This document shows, piece after piece, positions 25,344 to 33,899 of a stretch of DNA of 64,000 nt (position 1 is its first letter; each line of letters opens with the position of its first letter). The notes under the pieces are model-generated. The model worked only from the letters and a program-made list of their open reading frames with translations, had not been told where the DNA came from and did no database searches. Both the position numbers and the translations under genes were made by a program. This DNA comes from Collimonas pratensis (GTDB lineage Bacteria > Pseudomonadota > Gammaproteobacteria > Burkholderiales > Burkholderiaceae_D): contig NZ_CP013234.1 of the NCBI RefSeq assembly GCF_001584185.1, forward strand, positions 1,302,001-1,366,000. Direction: 5' to 3'.

Positions 25344-25724
25344 ATGCTTCACCATATTTCCTTAGGCGTTCGCAATCTCGCACATGCGGGAGCGTTCTAC
25401 GACGCCGCTCTTGGCACCTTGGGTTTCCGGCGTGTATTCGAGGATGAGACTGCCGTCGGTTATGGCCTGGTCGACGGCCAAGATCTGCTTTGCCTGAAGC
25501 TGCGCGCGGACGCTGTGCCACCTGGACCAGGGTTTCATCTGGCGTTTTCGGCGCCATCGCGGCCGGTGGTTGACGCTTTCCACGCCGCTGCGCTGCGTGT
25601 CGGCGGCCATGACAATGGCGCGCCGGGCTTACGTCCTGATTACGGCGACAACTACTATGCCGCATTCCTGGTCGATCCAGACGGTCACCGGATCGAGGTG
25701 GTTATCAATGCGAGCGATATTTGA
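25344..25724 (+). CDS. VOC (glyoxalase/bleomycin resistance) family protein
   Basis: This 126-residue protein has the paired beta-alpha-beta-beta-beta modules of the VOC superfamily. It starts MLHHISLGVRNLAHAGAFYDAALG, with the His metal ligand, and ends VDPDGHRIEVVINA with the Glu ligand. Such proteins are metal-dependent lyases, isomerases or resistance factors; the reaction is not predictable. Its stop codon abuts the next gene (TGATCATG), so the two may be co-transcribed. Confidence 0.87.
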   Translation: MLHHISLGVRNLAHAGAFYDAALGTLGFRRVFEDETAVGYGLVDGQDLLCLKLRADAVPPGPGFHLAFSAPSRPVVDAFHAAALRVGGHDNGAPGLRPDYGDNYYAAFLVDPDGHRIEVVINASDI

Positions 25725-25726
25725 TC

Positions 25727-26332
25727 ATGCCACCAACAAGAAAACATGCATTCCTTTGCGCTCTGCTATGTGGCGTGTGCGCCGCAACTCAGGCTGAGTC
25801 GCTGCCCAAAAACATAGCCGGACAAATTCCCACCGGCTACGCCGTGCTTTCCTACAAGAGCGGGGAGCTGAACGACGACAAGCTGGAAGATTTCCTGGTC
25901 GCCGTACACAAATCCGACGAAAAGACTATCGCCGAGAAAACCGGTAAAGCGCCACGCCGTCCGCTCCTGCTCTTCATACAGAATAGCGACGGCACATACA
26001 CGCTAGCCAAACGCAACGATCATGTGATCTTTGCGGTTGATGAAGGCGGCCAGTGCGATCCGTTCGAAGACGGTGAGGAGGGGCTGGCGATCAAGAATCG
26101 TTACTTCACCATACAAAACAGCGTTGCCTGCGGCTCCCATTGGACCGACTTCATTACTTTTCGCTACGACCCCAAGTTGCGCGACTGGATTTTTCACAAG
26201 CGCGTCAGCGAAACCTGGGTCATGAACAACAGCAAGGATCCGAACGCCGATGCACTGGTGTTGGGAAGCCGGCGGCTTGAAAGCGGCAAGGGCAAGCCGC
26301 CCGTGCCGTTTGAAAAATACAGCGCCGATTAA
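25727..26332 (+). CDS. secreted protein of unknown function
   Basis: This 201-residue protein begins with a signal peptide (KHAFLCALLCGVCAATQAES, cleavage near residue 25). The mature part has features of a small family seen in proteobacteria: GYAVLSYKSGELNDDKLEDFLVAV, then an acidic segment (DEGGQCDPFEDGEEGL) and two Cys that could form a disulfide (GGQCDPF and VACGSHW). The D-x-N-x-D-like stretch LNDDKLEDFLV resembles a short calcium-binding loop, which is speculative. It follows the VOC gene immediately. Confidence 0.6.
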   Translation: MPPTRKHAFLCALLCGVCAATQAESLPKNIAGQIPTGYAVLSYKSGELNDDKLEDFLVAVHKSDEKTIAEKTGKAPRRPLLLFIQNSDGTYTLAKRNDHVIFAVDEGGQCDPFEDGEEGLAIKNRYFTIQNSVACGSHWTDFITFRYDPKLRDWIFHKRVSETWVMNNSKDPNADALVLGSRRLESGKGKPPVPFEKYSAD

Positions 26333-26350
26333 AGCTTTCCCCTTGCCGTA

Positions 26351-27631
26351 TTAAGCCGCCTGGCAAACCATCGTCGCTTGCACTGGCTTAGGAAAGAACG
26401 GCAGCGCAATCAAGGCCAGCACACTTCCCAGCAACCACACGCCTGACCAGCTGGCGAGTGCCAGGATATGCGGCAGGGCCAGCGGCGTCAGGAAGCACAT
26501 CACGAACACGCTGGTATTTGCCATGCCGAGCGCGGTGCCGGCATTGCGGGCGCCGGCAATGGTTGCCAGTTCGGTATAAGCGACGCCGTGCCAGGCCGAG
26601 ACGCTGACGCCGGTAATCACCAGCATCGCGAGCAACAGCGCCGCCATCAGCGGTCCGACGGCGGGCAGCTGTCCGGCTGTCGCTACCAGTGCCGCAAGTG
26701 CGGCAAAGGCGACCGCAACCGAGATGGTGCAAAAGCGCAGGTACTCGCGGCGATTGCGGTTGCGGTCAGTCCAGCGGCCGCTCCAGACCCGCATGATCAT
26801 GGCGCCACCTTGCAGCGTCGCCATGGCCGCAGTGATGGCGGCGATGCCGGCATGGCCGAAGTCGTGCAGGAAAACCGTGCCGAAGGAGAGTATCGCGAAT
26901 TGCGGTGCGCACAGGATGCCGATGGCGGCGACGATGCTCCACAGCCTGCGATCCTTGAGCGGCGCCGGTCCGGCGATCACCGCTTTTGCAACATGGCCGG
27001 TTGCCTTGTCCACCGGCGCCGCGGCTGGTTCGTGCAGCCACAGCCAAGTGAAGAACAAGGTCACCAAGCAGAACAAGGCGAGCACGCCGTACACGGCGCC
27101 GAAGCCGAAGTGGGCGGCCAGCGCCGGCAGGATCAGGGCGCCGGCGGCGCCGCCCATAGGCACGGCGGTCTGGCGGATGCTCATGGCCATGCCGCGTTCG
27201 CTTTCGCCGAACCAGGTCATCACCGCACGGCCGCTGGAGCCGTTGACGCTGCCGCCCAGCAGGCCGACCAGCAACAGTCCTGCAGCCAGCAGCGGCAGGG
27301 CGGGTATGTGTCCGGCGACAGGCGCAACGAACAGGGCCATCAATGCCAGCGCCGCGGCGGTAGCGGCGAGGCCGGTCAGCAGTACCGGGCGATCGCCCCA
27401 ACGGTCGGTCAGCAAGCCCCAAGGCAATTCGCTGATAGCAATGCCCAGGCCCATCAGGCCCAGCACCAGGCCTAGCTCTGAATTGCTTAAATGATAACTT
27501 GAACGTATCAACACTGCAGTAATCGGAATGCCACTGAAAGCGGCGGAAAAGCTGGCGTTTGCCGCCACGCCGACGCCCAGCACTTTCCAGCGATGGCGGC
27601 GGTTATTGGTGAAGCCTGCAGAGTGGAACAT
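26351..27631 (-). CDS. MFS transporter
   Basis: This 426-residue protein has twelve predicted membrane helices and the MFS motif A (GLLTDRWGDRPVLL), with a related sequence in the second half (GRWTDRNRNRREYL). It looks like a proton-coupled metabolite or drug porter; the substrate is not evident. I chose the ATG at 27631 (MFHSAGFTNNRRHRWKVLG); the longer upstream frame crosses the divergent LysR promoter. It is divergent from the LysR gene at 27786, which is the likely regulator. Confidence 0.85.
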   Translation of the reverse strand: MFHSAGFTNNRRHRWKVLGVGVAANASFSAAFSGIPITAVLIRSSYHLSNSELGLVLGLMGLGIAISELPWGLLTDRWGDRPVLLTGLAATAAALALMALFVAPVAGHIPALPLLAAGLLLVGLLGGSVNGSSGRAVMTWFGESERGMAMSIRQTAVPMGGAAGALILPALAAHFGFGAVYGVLALFCLVTLFFTWLWLHEPAAAPVDKATGHVAKAVIAGPAPLKDRRLWSIVAAIGILCAPQFAILSFGTVFLHDFGHAGIAAITAAMATLQGGAMIMRVWSGRWTDRNRNRREYLRFCTISVAVAFAALAALVATAGQLPAVGPLMAALLLAMLVITGVSVSAWHGVAYTELATIAGARNAGTALGMANTSVFVMCFLTPLALPHILALASWSGVWLLGSVLALIALPFFPKPVQATMVCQAA

Positions 27632-27785
27632 CGAAATTCTCCAGTGAGATATAGGCTGACAAAGGGACAAGGGCGAATGGAAATGCGCTTGCTTTTTAAC
27701 TGCTTGCAGCAAGTATCGCTTTGCGCGATACTTTTGAATATCAGATAGTTTTGAATCGATTGTTTTGAAAAACAGGACGATTAAT

Positions 27786-28709
27786 ATGCGACAAATCAGC
27801 TTTGACCTGGATGTGCTGCGCACCTTCACCACCGGCATCGACCTCGGCAGCTTTGCCAAGGCGGCCGACCGGCTGGGACGCTCTACCTCGGCGGTGAGCG
27901 CCCAGCTGAAAAAACTGGAAGAACAGGCCGGCGCGCCGATTTTCCGCAAAGCCGGGCGCGGCCTGGCGCTGACCGAGGCCGGCCAGACCCTGCTCGGCTA
28001 TGCGCGACGCCTGCTGGAATTGAACGATGAAACCGCCAGTGCGGTGCGCGGGATCGAGCTGGAAGGGGAAGTCAGGCTGGGTTTACAAGAGGATTTCGGC
28101 GAGGCGCTGCTGTCGTCGGTACTGGGGCGCTTCATGCGTGCCCATCCCAAGGTCAGGATCGAAGTTTGCGTCGCCCGCAGCAGCGACTTGCGCGAACGCG
28201 TGACGATGGGCCGCATCGATCTTGCCTTGCTGTGGGAGAGCAGCGCACCGGCGCTGAATGGCGAACGGGTCGCCGACTTGCCGCTGTGCTGGATCGGTCC
28301 GGCGCACAACGGTCCCGGCTGGAACCTGTCGGCCGAGGAGCAAGAGCTGGCGGCGGCAGGTGCGCCGGTTTCACTGGTGCTGCTGGATGCGCCCTGTCTG
28401 CTGCGCGACATGGCGTCGAATGCGCTGGATGCGGCCGGGATCGCCTGGCGCCATGCCTTCACCAGCGCCAGCCTGTCGGCCTTGTGGGCGGCCTCGGCGG
28501 CCGGGCTCGGGCTCACTGTGCGGACGCCGATCGGCATGCCGGCCAGCCTGCGCATCCTCGATCCGCAGGAGGCCGGTTTGCCGCGCTTGCCGGCAATCGG
28601 GTTGTCGCTCTATCGTGCGCAGACGATAACGGGCCCGGCGGTGAATCGCCTGGAGGAACTGCTGCTGCAAGCCGTGCAGGAAGCGGTCAAGCGGGTCGCT
28701 GCGGGGTAG
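27786..28709 (+). CDS. LysR-family transcriptional regulator
   Basis: This 307-residue regulator has the winged helix at its N-terminus (FDLDVLRTFTTGIDLGSFAKAADRLGRSTSAVSAQLKKLE) and a type 2 periplasmic-binding-like effector domain after it. It is divergent from the MFS gene (154-base gap), so a transporter target is likely. The start is ATG 27786 (MRQISFDLD). Its last 23 bases overlap the end of the convergent acetyltransferase gene. Confidence 0.92.
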   Translation: MRQISFDLDVLRTFTTGIDLGSFAKAADRLGRSTSAVSAQLKKLEEQAGAPIFRKAGRGLALTEAGQTLLGYARRLLELNDETASAVRGIELEGEVRLGLQEDFGEALLSSVLGRFMRAHPKVRIEVCVARSSDLRERVTMGRIDLALLWESSAPALNGERVADLPLCWIGPAHNGPGWNLSAEEQELAAAGAPVSLVLLDAPCLLRDMASNALDAAGIAWRHAFTSASLSALWAASAAGLGLTVRTPIGMPASLRILDPQEAGLPRLPAIGLSLYRAQTITGPAVNRLEELLLQAVQEAVKRVAAG

Positions 28710-29238
28710 TACTGCTCGCTGGCGGGAGCGGCGCAAACCAGGCCATCATCAAGTCGGTCAGATAACTGCCGTCCGCCAGCTTGATGCGCTTGTCAAAGCG
28801 GCCTTCGAGCACAAAGCCGAATTTTTCATACAGGCGCCGCGCTGCCGTGTTTTGTTCGCGTACGCGCAGCTCGATTCTTTCTATATGCGGCTGCTGTTGC
28901 GCCCATTGCAGCAGCGCCCGCATCAGTGCGCTGCCGGCTCCCTGGCCGTCCGCACCGCTATGCACCACCATGCTGCCGAGCGTGTAGACGTGCGCCAGCG
29001 ACAGGCGCGAAGCCACCGGTTCGAGCACCGCATGGCCGACTATCACACCGTCTTTTTCCGCCACCAGATAGCAGCCGATATCCGCTAGCGCCCGGATTTT
29101 CTCGGCATAAGCGGTTTCTTTCAATTCATCAGGATGTGAAACCAGCCGGCCCGGCGTCTCGGCGATGCGCCGCTCCGCCGCACATAGGATGGCAGCGTCT
29201 GCTTCAAGCGCCGGGCGGATATGATATTTCTTGTGCAT
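28687..29238 (-). CDS. GNAT-family N-acetyltransferase
   Basis: This 183-residue protein is a GNAT acetyltransferase. The acetyl-CoA pocket is VVHSGADGQGAGSALMRALLQWA and the closing strand RRLYEKFGFVLEGRFDKRIK, which resembles amino-acid or phosphinothricin-type acetyltransferases. The substrate is not known. ATG 29238 (MHKKYHIRPALE) fits the fold best. It follows the ArsR-type gene by 17 bases and is likely in its operon. Confidence 0.88.
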   Translation of the reverse strand: MHKKYHIRPALEADAAILCAAERRIAETPGRLVSHPDELKETAYAEKIRALADIGCYLVAEKDGVIVGHAVLEPVASRLSLAHVYTLGSMVVHSGADGQGAGSALMRALLQWAQQQPHIERIELRVREQNTAARRLYEKFGFVLEGRFDKRIKLADGSYLTDLMMAWFAPLPPASSTTPQRPA

Positions 29239-29255
29239 GTACTTTGTTTGCAACT

Positions 29256-29978
29256 TTACTGCTGCATGCCGGCGGCGGCTGTCAGCATGCTTTCATCGAT
29301 ATCGAGCTGCGCTTTCAAGCCCGCCCATCCCTTCTGCGTGATTTGCATCGCGCGCGACGATTTTGTGCGCCGCAGCCAGCCAGCAACACATAATGCGTTC
29401 ATCAGTTCCACGCCCAGCGGCCCGGCCAGATGATGGCTGCGTTCGGTCCAGTCCAGGCATTGGCGGGCCAGTCCGTTGCGGGTCGGCTTGAGCGCGCCGA
29501 CATCAACCCCGATCGCGGCAAACCAGGCGCTGCCGGCTGGCGACAGTTCGAATTGTTTGTCCGGACCCGCTGCGATGAAGCGGCGCTGCTGCAACGCCTG
29601 GGTTACGGCCACGCCCAGCTGTCCCGCCAGGTGGTCGTAGCAGCAGCGGGCAAAACGCAGATCGCGCTGTGCGCGGTTCAAGGGTTTGCGCCTGACGGCA
29701 TCGAGCGAACTGATAGCGGCGAGCTGCTCGATGGCGGCGGCGACATGCAGATCGGCCAGGCGATAGTAGCGATGCCGGCCTTGCTGCTCGCAGCTGAGCA
29801 AGCCGCCATGCAGCATCTTCGCCAGGTGCGCGCTGGCGGTTTGCGCGGTCACCCCCGCCGCGTGGGCCAGTTCGCCGGCCGGCATCGCGCTGCCGTTGAC
29901 CAACGCCATCAGCATGGCAGCGCGTGCCGGATCGGCAATCAGGAAAGCGACGGATGAGATATTCGGTTGCGGCGACAT
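29256..29978 (-). CDS. ArsR-type winged-helix transcriptional regulator
   Basis: This 240-residue protein has an ArsR/SmtB winged helix at the N-terminus (LIADPARAAMLMALVNGSAMPAGELAHAAGVTAQTASAHLAKML). A long C-terminal part of about 150 residues resembles the extended form found in many proteobacterial regulators. No ArsR-type Cys pair for metals is visible in the recognition helix, so it probably senses another signal. It leads an operon with the acetyltransferase gene, its likely target. Confidence 0.88.
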   Translation of the reverse strand: MSPQPNISSVAFLIADPARAAMLMALVNGSAMPAGELAHAAGVTAQTASAHLAKMLHGGLLSCEQQGRHRYYRLADLHVAAAIEQLAAISSLDAVRRKPLNRAQRDLRFARCCYDHLAGQLGVAVTQALQQRRFIAAGPDKQFELSPAGSAWFAAIGVDVGALKPTRNGLARQCLDWTERSHHLAGPLGVELMNALCVAGWLRRTKSSRAMQITQKGWAGLKAQLDIDESMLTAAAGMQQ

Positions 29979-30096
29979 GGGCGGACCTCCTGCGATGACT
30001 GGCAGCCGTTGTGCATTGCCAGGATAGCAGTATAGGCCCGAAAGCCGGCCATATGCTTCGTTGGCTGACGAAGCATGCGGTCGGCGCTGCGCCGCT

Positions 30097-31065
30097 TCAG
30101 AGCGGCACTACGGGAATGCAGATGTCGCACTCGAAGTTGCCGCTTGCTGCTTCGTAGGCGGCGTCTGTCGGGTAGTACTCGAAGCAGGGGCGGGCATCGA
30201 GCTGCATGCCGCTGGCCGGCAGCCAGTCGCGCAGCAAGCCGGTCCAGCTGTCGCCGATGTCGCGGCCAGTGCCGCGGTAGCGCGTGATGGCGTAGCTGCC
30301 GCCGGGGATGGTGGCAGTGAAGCTGGGACCGCTGGCGACAAAATCGGCAGGTACTTCGACACAGGCATCGTAGCGGCACTTGTCGGCACTGGTGATGCCC
30401 GGATCGTCGTGGCTGATGCCGTAGCGCGGCTTGCCGATCAGATTGTTGGTGCTCATCCAGGGGCTGACCACATTGACCCAGAATTCCGAAATCGGCTGGC
30501 CGTAGGGGCCAATGTAGCGCAGGTAGGCGATCTTGACTTCAGGCCGTTGAATCACTTGGACTTTCATGGGAATCTCCATAACGGGTTGTCGGGAGTTCTC
30601 ATGATCTGCCGGGCCGTCGCGGCTGTCCTGATCCTGCTTGCGAAGCGGCTGACCAGGATTGCCTTTTTGCGCCTCGTCCTGGCGGCGCAGCGCTTGCAGC
30701 TGGCTGGCCCAGCGGCCGGCCTGTCCCTGGCGCCACTCGGTGGCGGTGCAGCCGAAGCGGCCCTTGAACGCCCGCGCAAACGCCTCCGCCGAGCCGAAGC
30801 CGACCGATATGGCGATATCCAGCACCGGCGCCGCCGGCTGGGCGATCAGCCGCAATGCAGCTACCTCGAGGCGGCGCCGACGCAGGTAGTCGCCGAAGGT
30901 TTCGCCCATCCAGGCGGCGAACAGGCGGTGGAAATGAAACGCAGAGAAATGCGCGACTTCGGCCAGCATGGCCAGTTCCAGGACCTGGTCCAGATGCTGG
31001 TCGATATGCGCCTGCACTTTGTGCATGCGCCATGCATAAATTGCCTTGTTCTCTTGCGATCCCAT
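30097..31065 (-). CDS. AraC-family regulator with a GyrI-like effector domain
   Basis: This 322-residue protein joins an N-terminal AraC double helix-turn-helix (about residues 14-112, with FHRLFAAWMGETFGDYLRRRRLE and ISVGFGSAEAFARAFKGRFG) to a C-terminal GyrI-like ligand-binding domain (about 168-322, MKVQVIQRPEVKIAYLRYIGPYG). The two are linked by a charged Gln/Asp/Arg segment. The layout matches Rob/SoxS-like drug-sensing regulators. It is 18 bases downstream of the LysE-type exporter on the same strand, so they are probably one operon. Confidence 0.9.
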   Translation of the reverse strand: MGSQENKAIYAWRMHKVQAHIDQHLDQVLELAMLAEVAHFSAFHFHRLFAAWMGETFGDYLRRRRLEVAALRLIAQPAAPVLDIAISVGFGSAEAFARAFKGRFGCTATEWRQGQAGRWASQLQALRRQDEAQKGNPGQPLRKQDQDSRDGPADHENSRQPVMEIPMKVQVIQRPEVKIAYLRYIGPYGQPISEFWVNVVSPWMSTNNLIGKPRYGISHDDPGITSADKCRYDACVEVPADFVASGPSFTATIPGGSYAITRYRGTGRDIGDSWTGLLRDWLPASGMQLDARPCFEYYPTDAAYEAASGNFECDICIPVVPL

Positions 31066-31083
31066 GATCTTGACGGCCTGCGC

Positions 31084-31692
31084 TTAGCGTGCCGCCAGCA
31101 CGATGCCGACACCAACCATCATGCCGCCCGAGGCGCGCTCGAGCCTGGCTTTGGCGTGCGCAGAGCGGAACATCTTGCGCGCCAGTTCGGCCAGCAAGCC
31201 GTAAGCCAGCACGATAGCCAGCATTGCACCGGCGATGATGCCGCACAGGATCAGGTAACTCGGCCAGCTGACGCCGGCGACGTTGATCACGCCCGGCAGC
31301 AGCGCCATGTAAAAGGCGATTGCCAGCGGATTGGTGACGGTCATTGCCAGCCCGAGTCCGATCTCGACGATTATGCCAGTGGCTGGCGCATTGGCGGCGC
31401 TCGGCAATGCCTGGCCGGCTGCGCGCCATTTTTTGATGCCTAGCCATACCAGATAGGCCGCACCCGCATATTTCAGTGTGACGAAAGCTGGTCCGAGGAT
31501 CGCCAGCAAGGCGCTCAGTCCGATAACGGCGGCGCTCAGCATGATCAGCTTGCCGATGATGATGCCGCTCGCCAGCGGCAGGCTGCTGCGCCAGCCGCCG
31601 GCAAGAGAGCGCGACAGCAGGGCGGCGATTTCCGGTCCCGGCAATGCTGCCGAGGCGGCAAAGGCTAGCAAGAAAATCAGATACTGAGTCAT
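31084..31692 (-). CDS. LysE/RhtB-family amino-acid exporter
   Basis: This 202-residue membrane protein has six hydrophobic segments and LysE family features: an N-terminal PGPEIAALLSRSLAGGW motif and a central ATGIIVEIGLGLAMTVTNPLAIAFYMALLPG segment with the NP pair. LysE/RhtB proteins export amino acids or related small molecules. I chose ATG 31692 (MTQYLIFLLAF) over the longer frame. It precedes the AraC/GyrI regulator in the same direction. Confidence 0.88.
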   Translation of the reverse strand: MTQYLIFLLAFAASAALPGPEIAALLSRSLAGGWRSSLPLASGIIIGKLIMLSAAVIGLSALLAILGPAFVTLKYAGAAYLVWLGIKKWRAAGQALPSAANAPATGIIVEIGLGLAMTVTNPLAIAFYMALLPGVINVAGVSWPSYLILCGIIAGAMLAIVLAYGLLAELARKMFRSAHAKARLERASGGMMVGVGIVLAAR

Positions 31693-31732
31693 GAATAGTT
31701 CCTCGATGCGCTGCAATAAAAGCACGGTTGGA

Positions 31733-32305
31733 TTACAAGGCTTTCTTTGTGAACGCGGTAGTGCACAGCTCTGCAAAAATCGACTGCATTTCCGCGGGCG
31801 TCTGCAACATGCCGTTCTCGCTCCACCATGCCAGCACCGTGAACAAGGACGCCGAAATGAAGCGTCCGTGCAGGCTGGCCGGCAATTCCTCGCGGGCGTC
31901 CAGGATGGCGTTTATCCTTCGCTCCAGTATTTCCTGCGCCATGCGCGATACCGCCGGACCGCCTGCGCCGTTCATCAATGCTGAATACATTTGCGGTACC
32001 TCGCGCAGATGAGCGAACAGGCTGGTTGCATCCAGTAGTCCCGGCAGCTCCGTCGATACCAAAATGTGGCGCTCCAGAACGCCTTCCAGCTGGGTTCGGA
32101 GCAGTTCGTCCTTGCTGTCGAAATGGGCGTAAAACGTGCCTCTGCCGACGGCTGCCTTTTTTGCAATATCGCTGACGCGGATGGCGTCGTACGAACGGCG
32201 CAGCAGGAGCGTGGCCAGGGCAGCATTGATATCGTGGCGGCTGCGGCGTGAACGCAAATCCACGTGTTCCTGAACAGAAGCTGATTTTTGTTCGATATCA
32301 GACAT
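31733..32305 (-). CDS. TetR-family transcriptional regulator
   Basis: This roughly 190-residue regulator has an N-terminal TetR helix-turn-helix (about residues 22-65: INAALATLLLRRSYDAIRVSDIAKKAAVGRGTFYAHFDSKDELL) and an all-helical ligand domain. It is divergent from the membrane-protein gene at 32415 with a gap of about 110 bases, and that gene is the likely target. The ATG at 32305 was preferred over 32332 on the evidence of an upstream AGGT; the choice is uncertain. Confidence 0.87.
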   Translation of the reverse strand: MSDIEQKSASVQEHVDLRSRRSRHDINAALATLLLRRSYDAIRVSDIAKKAAVGRGTFYAHFDSKDELLRTQLEGVLERHILVSTELPGLLDATSLFAHLREVPQMYSALMNGAGGPAVSRMAQEILERRINAILDAREELPASLHGRFISASLFTVLAWWSENGMLQTPAEMQSIFAELCTTAFTKKAL

Positions 32306-32414
32306 AAATTTAGACCTGTCCATTGAAGTCACGCGCCTTTGGCGAAATACTCGTGACTCCTATGTTATCGCAAAGCAATCCCATCCTCCCTTTTGTTCAA
32401 CTGGAAAAGTAAAT

Positions 32415-33068
32415 ATGACGAATCAACGAATTCATGCGACGGCCCTGATTATCGGTATGCTGGCCGCCATGCTTACCATGGCGATTCACCCGACCAGTTT
32501 TGATCTGCATGCTTCGGCAGAATCCATTACACATGTTAATTACATTAATACTGTGACGCATGTGCTCGGCCTGGCAAGCATTCCGGTCACTTTGTTGGGA
32601 GCTTTTGGCATATCCAGCCGCATCGGCTGGAACAACATTGGTGCACTAAGCGCGTTCATTGTCTATTGTTTTGCATCGATAGCCGTCATGCTGGCGGCGG
32701 TGGCTGACGGCCTGATCGCTTCCAGCCTGGCTCAGGAAGCAATCAATGTCGACGACAGCAAGCGGCAATTGCTGATGATGGCGCTGCATTACAATTTTCA
32801 GCTGAACCAGGCGCTGGCGAAAGTGTATGTTGCCGGCGCATCATGTGCATTTATCCTGTGGTCGATAGCGCTGACACATATGGGGAAAAAGACAATAGTC
32901 CTGGGTGTCGCCGGCAGCATTGTCGGGCTGTGCGGGCTGATTGCCGTGCTGGGTGGGCACATCCAGATGAATGCGCACGGATTCGGCTTGGTTATTCTGG
33001 TGCAAGCTATCTGGATCGTGCTGGTCGCCATCTGGCTATTCAGGGAAACTTCGCTTGACGTAAGGTAA
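32415..33068 (+). CDS. membrane protein of unknown function, TetR-linked
   Basis: This 217-residue protein has about six hydrophobic segments with no signal peptide (for example ATALIIGMLAAMLTMAIHP, VTHVLGLASIPVTLLGAFG, GLIAVLGGHIQMNAHGFGL). I do not recognise a named family, though it resembles small uncharacterised integral membrane proteins next to TetR regulators. The divergent TetR gene suggests inducible expression. Several His residues lie near membrane edges (TSFDLHASAESITHVNY), which could hint at metal or quinone contact; this is speculative. Confidence 0.7.
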   Translation: MTNQRIHATALIIGMLAAMLTMAIHPTSFDLHASAESITHVNYINTVTHVLGLASIPVTLLGAFGISSRIGWNNIGALSAFIVYCFASIAVMLAAVADGLIASSLAQEAINVDDSKRQLLMMALHYNFQLNQALAKVYVAGASCAFILWSIALTHMGKKTIVLGVAGSIVGLCGLIAVLGGHIQMNAHGFGLVILVQAIWIVLVAIWLFRETSLDVR

Positions 33069-33111
33069 AGTCAGTTCCCAAAACAGCAGTGCCAGGAGAA
33101 TGATGGCCATC

Positions 33112-33738
33112 CTAGGCGCGCGGCAGATGCCAGCCGCGCGTCACCGCCACCATGCGCAGCGTAAAGCAAGCTGCTCCGCCAACGAATGCCGCGGCGCCAG
33201 GCGACAAGCCGAGGCGGCGCGCAGCCAGCACCACCAGCGCGCCAAAGAAGGCTGCCGTGGCGTAGATATCCACTTGCAGCACCGCAGGCACGCGCGACAA
33301 CAGGATGTCCCGCACTACGCCGCCGCCTACCGCGGTGACGGTTCCCATCAGCATGGCGATAAACGGCCGGATGCCGAACAGCATGGCTTTCTCTACCCCG
33401 GCGACGGCAAACAGCGCCAGGCCGGCGGCGTCCAGCACCAGCATCCATTCCGGTGGAAATGCCTGTACCGTCGAATGAAATACAAAGGTAAAGAAGCCGG
33501 CCAGGAAAGTCAGCACCGGATAGCGCCAGTCGCGGATCGCATTTGGCGGCGTGGCGCCTATTAGCAGGTCGCGGATGACGCCGCCGCCCAAGGCAGCGAC
33601 GAAGGAAATCACCATCACGCCCAGCAGGTCGAGGCCGCCACGCATCGCGCTCAGCGCGCCTTCGATGGCGAACACCAAGGTGCCGACCAGGTCGGCGGCG
33701 ACGACGATGGTTTCCGCCTTGAGCTTGATTTTGTACAT
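33112..33738 (-). CDS. TRIC-family (UPF0126) membrane channel protein
   Basis: This 208-residue protein has two similar halves of three helices, each with the family motif G-G-G-x-x-R-D (ALGGGVIRDLLIG and AVGGGVVRDILLS). This is the YadS/YicG-type TRIC family. Bacterial TRIC homologues are trimeric cation-conducting channels; a physiological role in this group is uncertain. It is not part of an obvious operon and precedes the peptide ABC cluster by about 160 bases. Confidence 0.9.
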   Translation of the reverse strand: MYKIKLKAETIVVAADLVGTLVFAIEGALSAMRGGLDLLGVMVISFVAALGGGVIRDLLIGATPPNAIRDWRYPVLTFLAGFFTFVFHSTVQAFPPEWMLVLDAAGLALFAVAGVEKAMLFGIRPFIAMLMGTVTAVGGGVVRDILLSRVPAVLQVDIYATAAFFGALVVLAARRLGLSPGAAAFVGGAACFTLRMVAVTRGWHLPRA

Positions 33739-33899
33739 GGCGCCAGATATCCATTCCTGTTGTGGGTGCTGGCACGCTATAACGAAAGAATCGCCGCGTC
33801 AATCAATCCATGGCCGTAAACGGGAACGGGGTGCAAACCGCGCCTTGCAGCGCCGCTCGCACCCCGCTTAAGGTCTCGATGAGAGACCGGCTAGCTTAC

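Noticed and set aside
30599..31447. A 282-codon minus-strand frame overlapping the AraC/GyrI and LysE genes
   Set aside because: Both overlapped genes have clear domains and sensible starts; the overlapping frame has none.
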